A program made the translations under genes and the position numbers. This document shows positions 16,240-24,668 of a DNA stretch of 64,000 nt, in pieces (position 1 is the stretch's first letter; each line of letters opens with the position of its first letter). The notes beneath the pieces were generated by a model. That model did not search any database and was not told the origin of the DNA. It was given only the letters and a program-made list of their open reading frames with translations. This DNA is from Chloroflexota bacterium (GTDB taxonomy: Bacteria; Chloroflexota; Chloroflexia; Chloroflexales; Herpetosiphonaceae). Where the stretch lies: assembly GCA_020161265.1 (NCBI GenBank), contig JAIUOC010000001.1:310001-374000 (forward strand), in the 5' to 3' direction.

Positions 16240-17529
16240 ATGACAATCCAAGAAACTGCAAATCAATATGCGATACAGCCAGATACGCGCTTAATTTTAC
16301 ATAATTTATCTGAACGAATGGAAGATGGTGAATATATCATCGGGCGTATAGAAACAGGTGATTTTATTGCCTTGCCTGAGGTTGGGAAGGCTGCAATCGA
16401 TCTTTTTCGAAAAAATTACTCTATTCAAGACGCGCATAGTTACCTTGCCCAACGCTACGATCTAGATTTTGATCTCGAATCCTTTGTTGAGGGTTTAATT
16501 GATTTAGGATTTGTCAGGTTGATTGATGGACATCATATCCATCCACACGCAGAAGAAGCTGTAGCGTTCCCATGGTTACAATCCCGTCATGTAGAATGGA
16601 TATTTAGTAAACCCATAAAAATAATGTATCTGGGTTTATTAGGTATCGTTCTATTTACCATAATACATCACCCATGGGTAATACCAAAGCAGGATGCGTT
16701 CTTTTGGTCAACAAGTGGAAGTTTGGTAATCTTCGTCAATACAATTTTATTTATAACAAATCTGATGCTTCATGAATTAGCGCATCTGATAGCGGCACGC
16801 TCCTTAGGCGTACCAGCATATATTAATCTTGGTACTCGTCTCCATGAATTAGTTGTTCAGACAAATGTAACCGGCCTATGGTCGGTGCCACGAAAAAAAC
16901 GATATCGTGTCTATTTAGCAGGAATAGTCTGGGATATCATCCCTATATCAATTTCAATATTATTAATAGCCTATACAGAGATACCAGCAACACTTCAGAA
17001 CATCCTTTATTCATTGATACTATTGATATTTTTTGGCATTTTTTGGCAGTTTCAGTTTTATATGCGAACTGATATATATTTTGTTATATTAGATTTATTA
17101 CGCTGTTATAATTTATTTGATGATTCAGTATCATATATTCAGTATCTATATAATAACCTGAAATACAATATATTCCACCCAAATAACGATAAACCAGTAT
17201 CACCACTCGAGAATATCTCCATTTATGAAAAAAGGAAAATCATTATATATTCTATTTTGATTTTTTTTGGATCTGTCATTTCTCTATTACTATTTACAAT
17301 ATATGGTATTCCTATATTACTAGGTTTGCTATTTAATGCCTTATTTTCTATAAAGCAGGGTATTGAAGTACGTAATTTATCAATGATTGTAGATGGTATT
17401 ATTGTAATATTAATAGAAGGTCTTTTTCAAGTATTATTTATAATGACATTTATAAAAAATCGCAAGCAATGGTTCAATAAGCAATGGATGAAATTGAAAT
17501 TTTTATTCAATAAATCATCATTACAATAA
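16240..17529 (+). CDS. PqqD-like plus M50-type membrane metalloprotease
   Basis: 429 residues. Residues ~15-105 form a PqqD/RRE-like domain (ALPEVGKAAIDLF, YSIQDAHSYLAQRYDLDFD), probably binding leader peptide. After ~125 there are about six or seven hydrophobic helices. The second contains HELAH (HEXXH, Zn-binding, in LMLHELAHLIAARSLGVPAY), the site-2-protease signature. Known: PqqD-M50 fusions ('putative peptide zinc metalloprotease') occur beside RiPP genes and are thought to mature or export peptides. Inference: leader removal or secretion of the neighbouring 26-mer. A downstream Asp motif typical of M50 is not clear. Confidence 0.8.
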   Translation: MTIQETANQYAIQPDTRLILHNLSERMEDGEYIIGRIETGDFIALPEVGKAAIDLFRKNYSIQDAHSYLAQRYDLDFDLESFVEGLIDLGFVRLIDGHHIHPHAEEAVAFPWLQSRHVEWIFSKPIKIMYLGLLGIVLFTIIHHPWVIPKQDAFFWSTSGSLVIFVNTILFITNLMLHELAHLIAARSLGVPAYINLGTRLHELVVQTNVTGLWSVPRKKRYRVYLAGIVWDIIPISISILLIAYTEIPATLQNILYSLILLIFFGIFWQFQFYMRTDIYFVILDLLRCYNLFDDSVSYIQYLYNNLKYNIFHPNNDKPVSPLENISIYEKRKIIIYSILIFFGSVISLLLFTIYGIPILLGLLFNALFSIKQGIEVRNLSMIVDGIIVILIEGLFQVLFIMTFIKNRKQWFNKQWMKLKFLFNKSSLQ

Positions 17530-17681
17530 TCGATAATATTTAGATTTAGAAAAAGATTATCTTATTTTATATCATACATCGCTATAAATGAGATAATATT
17601 TCTATCATTTTAATATTATATATGTTATTCACTATTATGTATCTTTTTACTCTCAATTTATTTTGAAAGGAATTACAAACA

Positions 17682-18521
17682 ATGATAATCGAACAAGATT
17701 TGAAGGATCAACTTCAAACAATTGCCGACAATAATTTTTCGATCTCTAACGAAGTAAAACCGTTTGATTTAGCATTGATGATGCTAGATCATATTGGATC
17801 AACAGACAGTTATCTTCGTGATAATCTCATTTATACCAGCTTTGCAACGTGGATTCTCGATCACCATCTCTTTAGTCATGACGAATTAAACCAGCTATTA
17901 TCAATTGTTCTCGATGAAAAGCATCTGTTTTATCGGATTGGTGAAACGAATACTCATTCTGTATTTACACGATCATTCTCGGTCTTACTGCTACCACTGC
18001 TATTAATTGAAAACCGCACGAGTGCGTTTTTATCGGAAGCTGCTATTCAATCCATTAAATCAAAATTATTACAATATATCCACGATGAACAGGATTTGCG
18101 TGGCTATACGGAAGCGTATGGTTGGGCACATGCCGTTGCCCACATGGCTGATGCCTTTGATGATCTAGCACAATGTTCAGCATTAGATGCCCACGATTTA
18201 CAAGCAATCCTTCAAGCAATTTCCACAAAAATATGTGTCGGTACAACATATTACATCCATGAAGAAGATGAACGCATGGTAACAGCGGTTATGAGTATTA
18301 TCAATCGCAATATCCTAACGGAACACGATCTCGCCGAATGGATCACTGGGTTTGATATCCAGCTCCAACAAAGCGATCAGAATCCGTTAAATTACACCTA
18401 TTTTAATACGAAACAGTTCCTGCGAAGCTTATATTTTAGATTGCAACCTAAAAATGGGCAAGAAAAAACTGTTCAGGTTATCAACCAGCTATTAAATAAA
18501 ATAAGCCACTTTAAGGATTAA
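17682..18521 (+). CDS. DUF2785-family protein
   Basis: 279 residues, mostly helical, ATG after AAAGGAA. Family hallmark: DLRGYTEAYGWAHAVAHMAD followed by a helical second half. Role unknown in the family. Its place directly after the protease gene, in the same AT-rich block, suggests it belongs to the RiPP-like cluster, perhaps as immunity or accessory protein. The 152-bp AT-rich gap before it may carry a separate promoter; none is clearly consensus. Confidence 0.75.
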   Translation: MIIEQDLKDQLQTIADNNFSISNEVKPFDLALMMLDHIGSTDSYLRDNLIYTSFATWILDHHLFSHDELNQLLSIVLDEKHLFYRIGETNTHSVFTRSFSVLLLPLLLIENRTSAFLSEAAIQSIKSKLLQYIHDEQDLRGYTEAYGWAHAVAHMADAFDDLAQCSALDAHDLQAILQAISTKICVGTTYYIHEEDERMVTAVMSIINRNILTEHDLAEWITGFDIQLQQSDQNPLNYTYFNTKQFLRSLYFRLQPKNGQEKTVQVINQLLNKISHFKD

Positions 18522-18529
18522 CGAGCTTA

Positions 18530-18725
18530 AGAGCCTGTTCGGATGAGCGGGAGCATGGGCGCAGCAACCGACGGTTTGAAAATCCCAAGAGACTTTGCCG
18601 TTGCACATCTGGGCCAAGCACGTGGCCCACGATCGGTAGTGACATTAGCGCTCGCAGACTGGAATGTGGTGATCACGAATACGCCGCGCACGCTGATGGG
18701 AACAGGCCCTCTCCTATTAATCACG
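18530..18725 (+). pseudogene. IS4-type transposase remnant
   Basis: About 60 codons (plus frame from 18543) containing LALADWNVVITNTPRTL, which matches the conserved 'W-V-ITN-P' stretch ahead of the RW-IE catalytic region of IS4 transposases. The rest is missing. The flanks read GAGCCTGTTC and GAACAGGCCCTC, possible inverted ends. It marks the right border of the AT-rich RiPP-like block. Confidence 0.55.
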
Positions 18726-18742
18726 CTTATGATTTAGTTTTA

Positions 18743-18771
18743 CGCCCTGATCAATCAAATTGATCAGGGCG
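18743..18771 (-). terminator. Terminator of the 12-gene operon
   Basis: A perfect 13-bp stem (18743-18755 with 18759-18771) with a 3-nt loop, 15 bp past the last stop of the minus-strand operon. It may work in both directions. Confidence 0.75.
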
Positions 18772-18786
18772 TTGGGCGACTCTGTT

Positions 18787-20010
18787 TCAGCTGTGTGTGC
18801 TCGGATCGGCACAGTTAACCAGAAATCGGAAACACTGGGCTGCTTGGCGAGCTTGCGTAGTAGCTAACATTGCAGTATCACCGGTGGCAATCACAAACGC
18901 GCCCCGCGCAAATGAGTCACTTGCACCTTGAAAGAAACTTCCAATCTCTTGGAGTGCTTCGGCTTTAACCACGCCGGGACAATGCGTTGCTTGTTCTTGG
19001 CCATCTATCCGTTCCAGTCTGCCAATCGCCTGGGGGCTGGCATAGGCAATTGCTGCCCAGCGTTGAAAACTGCGTGGAAGTTGCTCAAAGACTGTTTCAC
19101 CAGCGACCTGTTTAATCCAGAGTTGATCAACATCAATTCCGCTGGCTAGTTCCATTAATTCAACAATGCTATCGCCGGCAAGCCGTGCGTGAGTTTCGAC
19201 AATCCGTGGGCCGCGAGCAGTCAGAATAATTTCGGTATGTGATGGGCCATTCTGTAGATCAAGCGCCGTTAAAACCTGTTCGACGAAGCTTGTAATTTCT
19301 GCAACTGTTGCTTGAGGCAGCAGTGCTGGCAAGCAATGGCCAGTCTCAACACTGGTTTGGGGGTCTTTGAATTTTTGGGTGACGCAGATTATATGATGTT
19401 GGCCATATTCCGAAAAGGCTTCAACACTATATTCTTCGCCACTTAAATATTCTTCGACCAACATTGCATGGCCTGCTGCACCGGCATCAAACCATGCTTG
19501 GGCAGTGGCAATCTCAGCAGCAGAACGAATAATCGAAACGCCCATGCTTGCTCGACCATCACGCGGCTTTAATACCAATGGATAGCCATAGCGTTCGCCA
19601 AATGCCTTAATGTCGTCGGCAGTTTCGACCGATTGCGCTATGGTTGGATCAAGGTTAGCCTCGCGTAATACCTGACGCATCGCATCTTTCTGGCGCGTAT
19701 AGTGAATTGTCGCGGAGCTATGATAGGGCAGTTTCAACGCTGCGGCAACATCGGCAGCAATATGCTGGGTCACTTCATTGAAGCCACCAAGCACATCAAT
19801 TGGAGCATGGCTATGGATTAAGCGGGCCTGCTCGATCCATTGATCGATGGTTGCGTTCGCTGCCATGCCAATAATGCGATCATAATCGCCATGGTTCTTG
19901 AGTGTTTTAATATTTTTGACCGGGCACAAGAGGCTCAGGCGATGACCAAGTTGCTTGATTTTGGGATGAACCTCGCGAGCTGTGCCGATTAAGAGAAAAT
20001 GGCGGCTCAT
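18787..20010 (-). CDS. ATP-grasp carboxylate-amine ligase (operon gene 12)
   Basis: 407 residues. Known ATP-grasp order: pre-ATP domain (1-115), then the ATP-binding domain with YPLVLKPRDGRASMGVSII (nucleotide loop and Lys), VEEYLSGEEYSVEAFS, HTEIILTARGPRIVETHARLAGD (Mg-binding Glu/Asn-type residues). The arrangement is closest to L-amino-acid ligases (BacD-like) that make dipeptides with ADP formation. GGAGGG ribosome site before ATG 20010. Last gene before the terminator; one of two ATP-grasp proteins in this operon. Inference: forms a peptide or amide bond between an amino acid and the unusual acid made by the other enzymes. Substrates unknown. Confidence 0.85.
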   Translation of the reverse strand: MSRHFLLIGTAREVHPKIKQLGHRLSLLCPVKNIKTLKNHGDYDRIIGMAANATIDQWIEQARLIHSHAPIDVLGGFNEVTQHIAADVAAALKLPYHSSATIHYTRQKDAMRQVLREANLDPTIAQSVETADDIKAFGERYGYPLVLKPRDGRASMGVSIIRSAAEIATAQAWFDAGAAGHAMLVEEYLSGEEYSVEAFSEYGQHHIICVTQKFKDPQTSVETGHCLPALLPQATVAEITSFVEQVLTALDLQNGPSHTEIILTARGPRIVETHARLAGDSIVELMELASGIDVDQLWIKQVAGETVFEQLPRSFQRWAAIAYASPQAIGRLERIDGQEQATHCPGVVKAEALQEIGSFFQGASDSFARGAFVIATGDTAMLATTQARQAAQCFRFLVNCADPSTHS

Positions 20011-20048
20011 GCGCTACCCTCCTTCCTACTACTAGGCGGCATACCCGC

Positions 20049-20672
20049 TTAATCAACGAAACCCTTGGTGCGCAGAATATCCTCGATTTTGGCGCGATGG
20101 GCTTGTTCCCATGCATCAAGGGTTTCGGTTGCATCTTTGGCGGCGCGAGCTTGAGCTTTTGCTAATACACTCTCAGCGCGATCACGAGGTACAACCACAA
20201 TTCCCTCTTCGTCAGCGACGATAATATCGCCTGGGCCAACCTGAACTCCGCCACAAACTAGTGGCTGATTAAGTGGGTTGATAACCTCTTTGCCACCAGG
20301 AATTGGAATTACACCACGGGCAAACACCGGAAATTGGTTGGCTCGGGCTTCAGCCAGATCGCGAATTACCCCATCAATAATGAAGGCTTTGATGCCACGT
20401 CGTTGGGCAACCGCACAAACATTGCCACCAGCAACGGCAAAATTAGTATCAGCACCATCAACCACAATGATTGAACCTGGCTCAGCCCGATAGATTGCTG
20501 CATGCAACATAAGGTTATCGCCTGGCGTGCATTGAACAGTAAAGGCTGGGCCTGCGACGCGTGGCATACCCTGCCATAACGGATGAATCCCCAGATCCAT
20601 CACTTGGCTACGGCTGAGTGCGTCGGCTAAAGTGGTTGGCGAAAGGGCTTCAAATGCTTGATAATCGATCAT
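20049..20672 (-). CDS. RraA-like / HMG aldolase-family protein (operon gene 11)
   Basis: 207 residues, normal length. Family marks: TLADALSRS at the start, GDNLMLHAAIYRAEPGSIIVVDG, GGNVCAVAQRRGIKAFIIDGVIRD (the Arg-Asp substrate/metal pair), GDIIVADEEGIVVVP. Known: the family includes 4-hydroxy-4-methyl-2-oxoglutarate aldolase and oxaloacetate decarboxylase (metal-dependent, acting on tertiary hydroxy-oxo acids) and also RNase E regulators. In this operon, with citrate synthase and aconitase homologues, the aldolase/decarboxylase role on a citrate-like acid is the more plausible. GGAGGAATT precedes the ATG. Confidence 0.85.
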   Translation of the reverse strand: MIDYQAFEALSPTTLADALSRSQVMDLGIHPLWQGMPRVAGPAFTVQCTPGDNLMLHAAIYRAEPGSIIVVDGADTNFAVAGGNVCAVAQRRGIKAFIIDGVIRDLAEARANQFPVFARGVIPIPGGKEVINPLNQPLVCGGVQVGPGDIIVADEEGIVVVPRDRAESVLAKAQARAAKDATETLDAWEQAHRAKIEDILRTKGFVD

Positions 20673-20754
20673 AATTCCTCCACAAACACATCCATTGTTG
20701 GTCTATTCGATCCTCAACCCTTGAGTATAGTATGTGGCATGAAGCTGCGTCAAG

Positions 20755-23445
20755 CTAGCTTGGTTGGGGATAGTGTTTTCCGAATCCACGCGATTGAAAC
20801 TGCCAGCTTAATCCAGCATCATTGGTCGCGCAAATCGTTCCTTCATCGCCTATTACCCAATAATGGCTGGGCGATAATCCATGCACTCCCCAGAGGCTCA
20901 TGCCGGTATCAGTGCTTTGCTGGTGCCACGTATTGCCCGCATCACGAGTAACAAGAATTGTGTCGCTCCGACCGACGGCCCAACCCGTTTGACCATCAGG
21001 CAAAAAATGGACAGCCGCTAGGTGTTTTTGGGTTGGTGTCGGCTGGCGTTGCCATGAGGCTCCAGCATCGCGGCTGTACAAAATCGTTCCGCGATCACCC
21101 ACAATCCAGCTGTGGGTCGATGCTGGCAGACAATGAATGGCCGCGAAGTTTTTGTCGCTGCCACTGGCTTGGATTTGCCACGAAGCGCCGCCATCGTTGG
21201 TATGCACGATGATGCCATGATCGCCAACGGCCCAACCACGCTGCGCATCAGCAAAATCTAGCCCCCATAAAATCTGGTTAGTAGCGAATGCTGCCTGTTG
21301 CCACGAAGCGCCGCCATCGTTGGTATGCACGATGATGCCATGATCGCCAACGGCCCAACCACGCTGCGCATCAGCAAAATAGACAGCCAAAAGATCAGAG
21401 TTCCACGGATTTGGTTGAACAATCCAGCTTTGTCCAGCATCCGGCGTATGGATAATGCTGCCCTCGCGCCCAACTGCCCATGCCTTTGTTCCATCGCGCA
21501 GGCTATGAATTGCATAGAGGTTTTTATTTAGGGGGCTATTATGGACACGTAGGGTCGTTGCGCCTGCCAGTTTGCTGAACAACGACCCACCATCACCAAC
21601 GATCCAACCAAGCTGACCATCGGGCACAAAATCAATCCCATACAGGTTTTTTCCGGTAGCACTGACTTGCGCAGTCCACGTAGTGCCACGATCAGGACTG
21701 GTTAGAACTGTGCCGCCATCACCGACAATCCAAGTGGTTGCAGCGTGCGAATTGTGCGTGATCCAGCGCAACGATTGGCGACTAAGCTGAGTTTGGATTT
21801 GCCAATGCTGCTCATTCATCAATTTTGACCAACATTGGCCAGATTGGGTAATAAGGTAGATTCGTTGATCAATCAATACAAGATCAGTAAAGGTCTGTTG
21901 CGGATCGCAAGCACGCTGCTGCCAGCTTTTTCCGGCATCGATTGTTTGGAGTAGCGTTCCATTACTACCGCAAATCCAAACCTCTTGCTGATTAACAATC
22001 TGAATCGCGAGCAAGGCAGCAGCGCTAGCGCTCGGTTGCTGCTGCCATGTTTCGCCTGCATCGGTGGTTGCGAGAATTATGCCACGCGCTCCTACAATCC
22101 AGCCAAACTGTCCATCGGCAGAAAACGATATTGCATAATAGTCTGTAATACCGAATATCAATTGTTGCTGCCAATCACGTCCAGCATTACGCGTCGATAG
22201 TATCGTGCCTGCAGCGCCGACAATCCAACCAACGTCTTGATTAATAAACCACATTCCATAGTAATTAGCTGTGGATAGCGAACGTTGTTGCTGCCAACTT
22301 TTTCCCGCATCGGTGGTTGCGAGAATTGTGCCATGCGAGCCAATTACCCAACCGAGCATCCCTGTCGGATCACTCCAGACGGCCCAAAGTGGCTGGGCTA
22401 CATCACTGGCTTGGGTTCGCCAACTGCGGCCACGATCAGTTGTATAGATAATCGTACCAGCGTGGCCGACCGCCCAGCCGGTTTGACCATGCTGATCAAA
22501 GGCCACTGCCATGAGCTGCTGATCAGCACCATTTAATTGAATTTGCCAGTGATTGCCATGGTCTTGGGTGGCAATAATAATTCCATCATCGCCAACCGCC
22601 CAACCATACTGGAGATCGCGACTGCTGGCAAGGGCTACAAGATCTTTGCTGGTTTTGCTCTGTTGAGCTTGCCATGTCTGTCCAGCATCGAGCGTTTGAT
22701 AGAAACTACCATCATCGCCGCTAATCCATGCGGTGCTGCCGCTTGGATCAGCCACGATGCCATAGAAATCTTTGGTGATTGGAGTATGGATGGGATTCCA
22801 TGTTTGGCCAGCATCGTTGGTCAGCAACACTGTTCCGGCTCGCCCGACGATCCAAGCCACCTGCTGATTGACCGCAAACACGCTGCGTAGATCGTTGCTG
22901 GTTGGGCTCGCTTGCTGCTGCCATGTCTGCCCAGCATCGTTGGTTACGAGAATAACCCCACCATGCCCAACGGCCCAGCCATGAATACCATCAGCAGTGC
23001 TACAGCGGGCTAATTGCTGATGCAGGCCACTTGATTGCGTTTGCCATGTCTCACCGCCATCCTGGGTTGTGAGAATAATCCCATCATCGCCAACGGCCCA
23101 GCCGTGGATTGCGTTAGGTGCAAAGGCAACGCCATAGAGATTATGCTCTGAACCACTAGCTTGCAGCAGCCATGAATCACCACCATCGTTGGTCGCAATG
23201 ATAATGCCATCGCGCCCAACTGCCCAACCATGCAGCCGATTAATAAAGGTCACCGCCCGTAAATCTTTTTCGGTCACCTGATGTTGTTGCCAAGACACGC
23301 CACCATTGTTGGTCGAAACAATTAACCCACCATCGCCGACCGCCCAACCAACCTGTGGGTCGATCAAACTAACACCTTGAAGATTCATACTGCGTGGTGT
23401 TAGTTGCCAGCCTGTCGCAGCGTGTTCGTATTGTTGATCGGTCAT
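20755..23445 (-). CDS. Giant YCF48-type beta-propeller repeat protein (operon gene 10)
   Basis: 896 residues built of about 21 repeats of ~41 residues with the pattern GWAVG-DG-I--T-DGG-SWQ, the YCF48/BNR-like propeller blade. That is roughly three seven-blade propellers. I chose ATG 23445: it overlaps the upstream stop (ATGA) and follows AGGAGT; a TTG at 23496 lies in the upstream gene. No signal peptide, so probably cytoplasmic. Two adjacent blades are nearly identical in DNA (83 bp). Known: YCF48 proteins assemble multi-subunit complexes (photosystem II factor HCF136). Inference: scaffold for the operon's enzymes; catalytic residues are not apparent. Confidence 0.8.
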   Translation of the reverse strand: MTDQQYEHAATGWQLTPRSMNLQGVSLIDPQVGWAVGDGGLIVSTNNGGVSWQQHQVTEKDLRAVTFINRLHGWAVGRDGIIIATNDGGDSWLLQASGSEHNLYGVAFAPNAIHGWAVGDDGIILTTQDGGETWQTQSSGLHQQLARCSTADGIHGWAVGHGGVILVTNDAGQTWQQQASPTSNDLRSVFAVNQQVAWIVGRAGTVLLTNDAGQTWNPIHTPITKDFYGIVADPSGSTAWISGDDGSFYQTLDAGQTWQAQQSKTSKDLVALASSRDLQYGWAVGDDGIIIATQDHGNHWQIQLNGADQQLMAVAFDQHGQTGWAVGHAGTIIYTTDRGRSWRTQASDVAQPLWAVWSDPTGMLGWVIGSHGTILATTDAGKSWQQQRSLSTANYYGMWFINQDVGWIVGAAGTILSTRNAGRDWQQQLIFGITDYYAISFSADGQFGWIVGARGIILATTDAGETWQQQPSASAAALLAIQIVNQQEVWICGSNGTLLQTIDAGKSWQQRACDPQQTFTDLVLIDQRIYLITQSGQCWSKLMNEQHWQIQTQLSRQSLRWITHNSHAATTWIVGDGGTVLTSPDRGTTWTAQVSATGKNLYGIDFVPDGQLGWIVGDGGSLFSKLAGATTLRVHNSPLNKNLYAIHSLRDGTKAWAVGREGSIIHTPDAGQSWIVQPNPWNSDLLAVYFADAQRGWAVGDHGIIVHTNDGGASWQQAAFATNQILWGLDFADAQRGWAVGDHGIIVHTNDGGASWQIQASGSDKNFAAIHCLPASTHSWIVGDRGTILYSRDAGASWQRQPTPTQKHLAAVHFLPDGQTGWAVGRSDTILVTRDAGNTWHQQSTDTGMSLWGVHGLSPSHYWVIGDEGTICATNDAGLSWQFQSRGFGKHYPQPS
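21175..21380. repeat. 83-bp perfect direct repeat inside the propeller gene
   Basis: 21175-21257 and 21298-21380 are identical, spaced exactly 123 bp (41 codons, one blade). This is a recent in-frame tandem duplication of one propeller unit. Confidence 0.9.
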
Positions 23446-24668
23446 ACCGTTACTCCTGCTGGCTCCCAGAGTGCTTGTTGTTCGGCCCAGCGCCAAACCT
23501 CAATCAAGCGTTCTTCGGGGTCAGGAGCATCAGTCAGATCAACAATAAACCCGCCGACTTGATCAACACTCATTTGGGCTGGTTGCGAGTGTGTGCCAGC
23601 CTGAATGCTCCAATCGAAGTGGAGCACCCATGATTGGGGTGGTTTTGCAGCGCGATAGCCGCGAAAAATGCCAGCTTGCGGTGGAACCAAACCCCAACCG
23701 ACGATCTTCTTGGGTTGGGTGATCGCCCTTAATTTGCTCAGATCAATCGGCATGCCAGCTTGGCCTTGGATAAAGAGTTGATTTAGGTTAATGCCAAAGG
23801 CCTGCTCGATCGTTCCGTTGATCATACCGCCACCGGTGCGGCTGGCAATTTCGCAAAAGAACAGCTCATCGGCAGGAGTATGAAACAACTCCAAGTGAAA
23901 GCTGGTGACGGGCGGAGTTGGCAGCAAGGCCAACACTTCTTTGGCCGCTGCGATCAAGCGCTGGGTCAAGTGATGTTCGGGCCGAAGCATCTGGCTAGCG
24001 GTAAACCAGCCTTTGGTGAAGGATAAACCATTGCCAAGATATTGCGACGGCCAGCAAAAACAGACCTCGTTATCGACCAATAATCCATCGATATGATATT
24101 GATCACCTTGGATAAAGCACTCGATTTCTAAACCACGGGGTAGCGGCTGTTGCAACAACTGAGCTAGATCATCTTCGTTTGCGAGCATTTTTGCCCCCAG
24201 CGAACCGCTGCCATCATCTGGTTTGACGATCACTGGGTAGCCATGCTGTTCGATAAATTGAATTAGATCGAACGGCTCGTTGATCGCCTGAAAAATTGGG
24301 ATATTGACCAGCTGTGCGCGATTAACCAGGTGTTGCTTCATCACGATTTTATTGCGAAAAGCCAATGCGCTATCGGCTTGCTGGCCAGGCAACCCAAGGT
24401 AGCTGCGTAAGCGGCCTGCACGCAGAATATCAACCTCTGAAGTTGCGACAATCCGCTCGATTGGGCATTGCCGATGCAAGCGTAAAGCCTCAAATTCAAT
24501 CAGGCCACTTTCTTCATAGTTCTCAAATGGCTGAATCGCCGCAAACCCTTGAAAGCCTTGGACGCGGTTGGCAGCAGTAAATAAGCGTGCCTGCGGCACT
24601 AAATCGCCAAGCCAATCGCCAAAAGGAGCTAAGTGGGGCTTTTGACGATTGAGCACTAAGATCTTCAT
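23442..24668 (-). CDS. ATP-grasp ligase (operon gene 9)
   Basis: 408 residues. ATP-grasp signatures: GYPVIVKPDDGSGSLGAKML (nucleotide-binding Lys and Gly loop), LEIECFIQGDQYHIDGLLVD, and FHLELFHTPADELFFCEIAS followed by RTGGG (metal-binding Glu and following residues). It differs clearly in sequence from the other ATP-grasp gene at 18787, so the two probably act on different substrates. It is overlapped by 4 bp at both ends with its neighbours (ATGA), so translation is coupled. Inference: carboxylate-amine ligase in the same pathway, for example joining an amino acid to the carrier-derived acid. Known relatives include amino-acid ligases and carnosine-synthase-like enzymes. Confidence 0.85.
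   Translation of the reverse strand: MKILVLNRQKPHLAPFGDWLGDLVPQARLFTAANRVQGFQGFAAIQPFENYEESGLIEFEALRLHRQCPIERIVATSEVDILRAGRLRSYLGLPGQQADSALAFRNKIVMKQHLVNRAQLVNIPIFQAINEPFDLIQFIEQHGYPVIVKPDDGSGSLGAKMLANEDDLAQLLQQPLPRGLEIECFIQGDQYHIDGLLVDNEVCFCWPSQYLGNGLSFTKGWFTASQMLRPEHHLTQRLIAAAKEVLALLPTPPVTSFHLELFHTPADELFFCEIASRTGGGMINGTIEQAFGINLNQLFIQGQAGMPIDLSKLRAITQPKKIVGWGLVPPQAGIFRGYRAAKPPQSWVLHFDWSIQAGTHSQPAQMSVDQVGGFIVDLTDAPDPEERLIEVWRWAEQQALWEPAGVTV

Noticed and set aside
14929..17529. Lasso peptide or lanthipeptide cluster
   Set aside because: No asparagine-synthetase-like cyclase, no lanthionine synthetase, no Cys in the short precursor.
20755..23445. CRISPR or satellite repeat because of regular spacing
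   Set aside because: The repeats are in frame, ~123 bp long and encode propeller blades.
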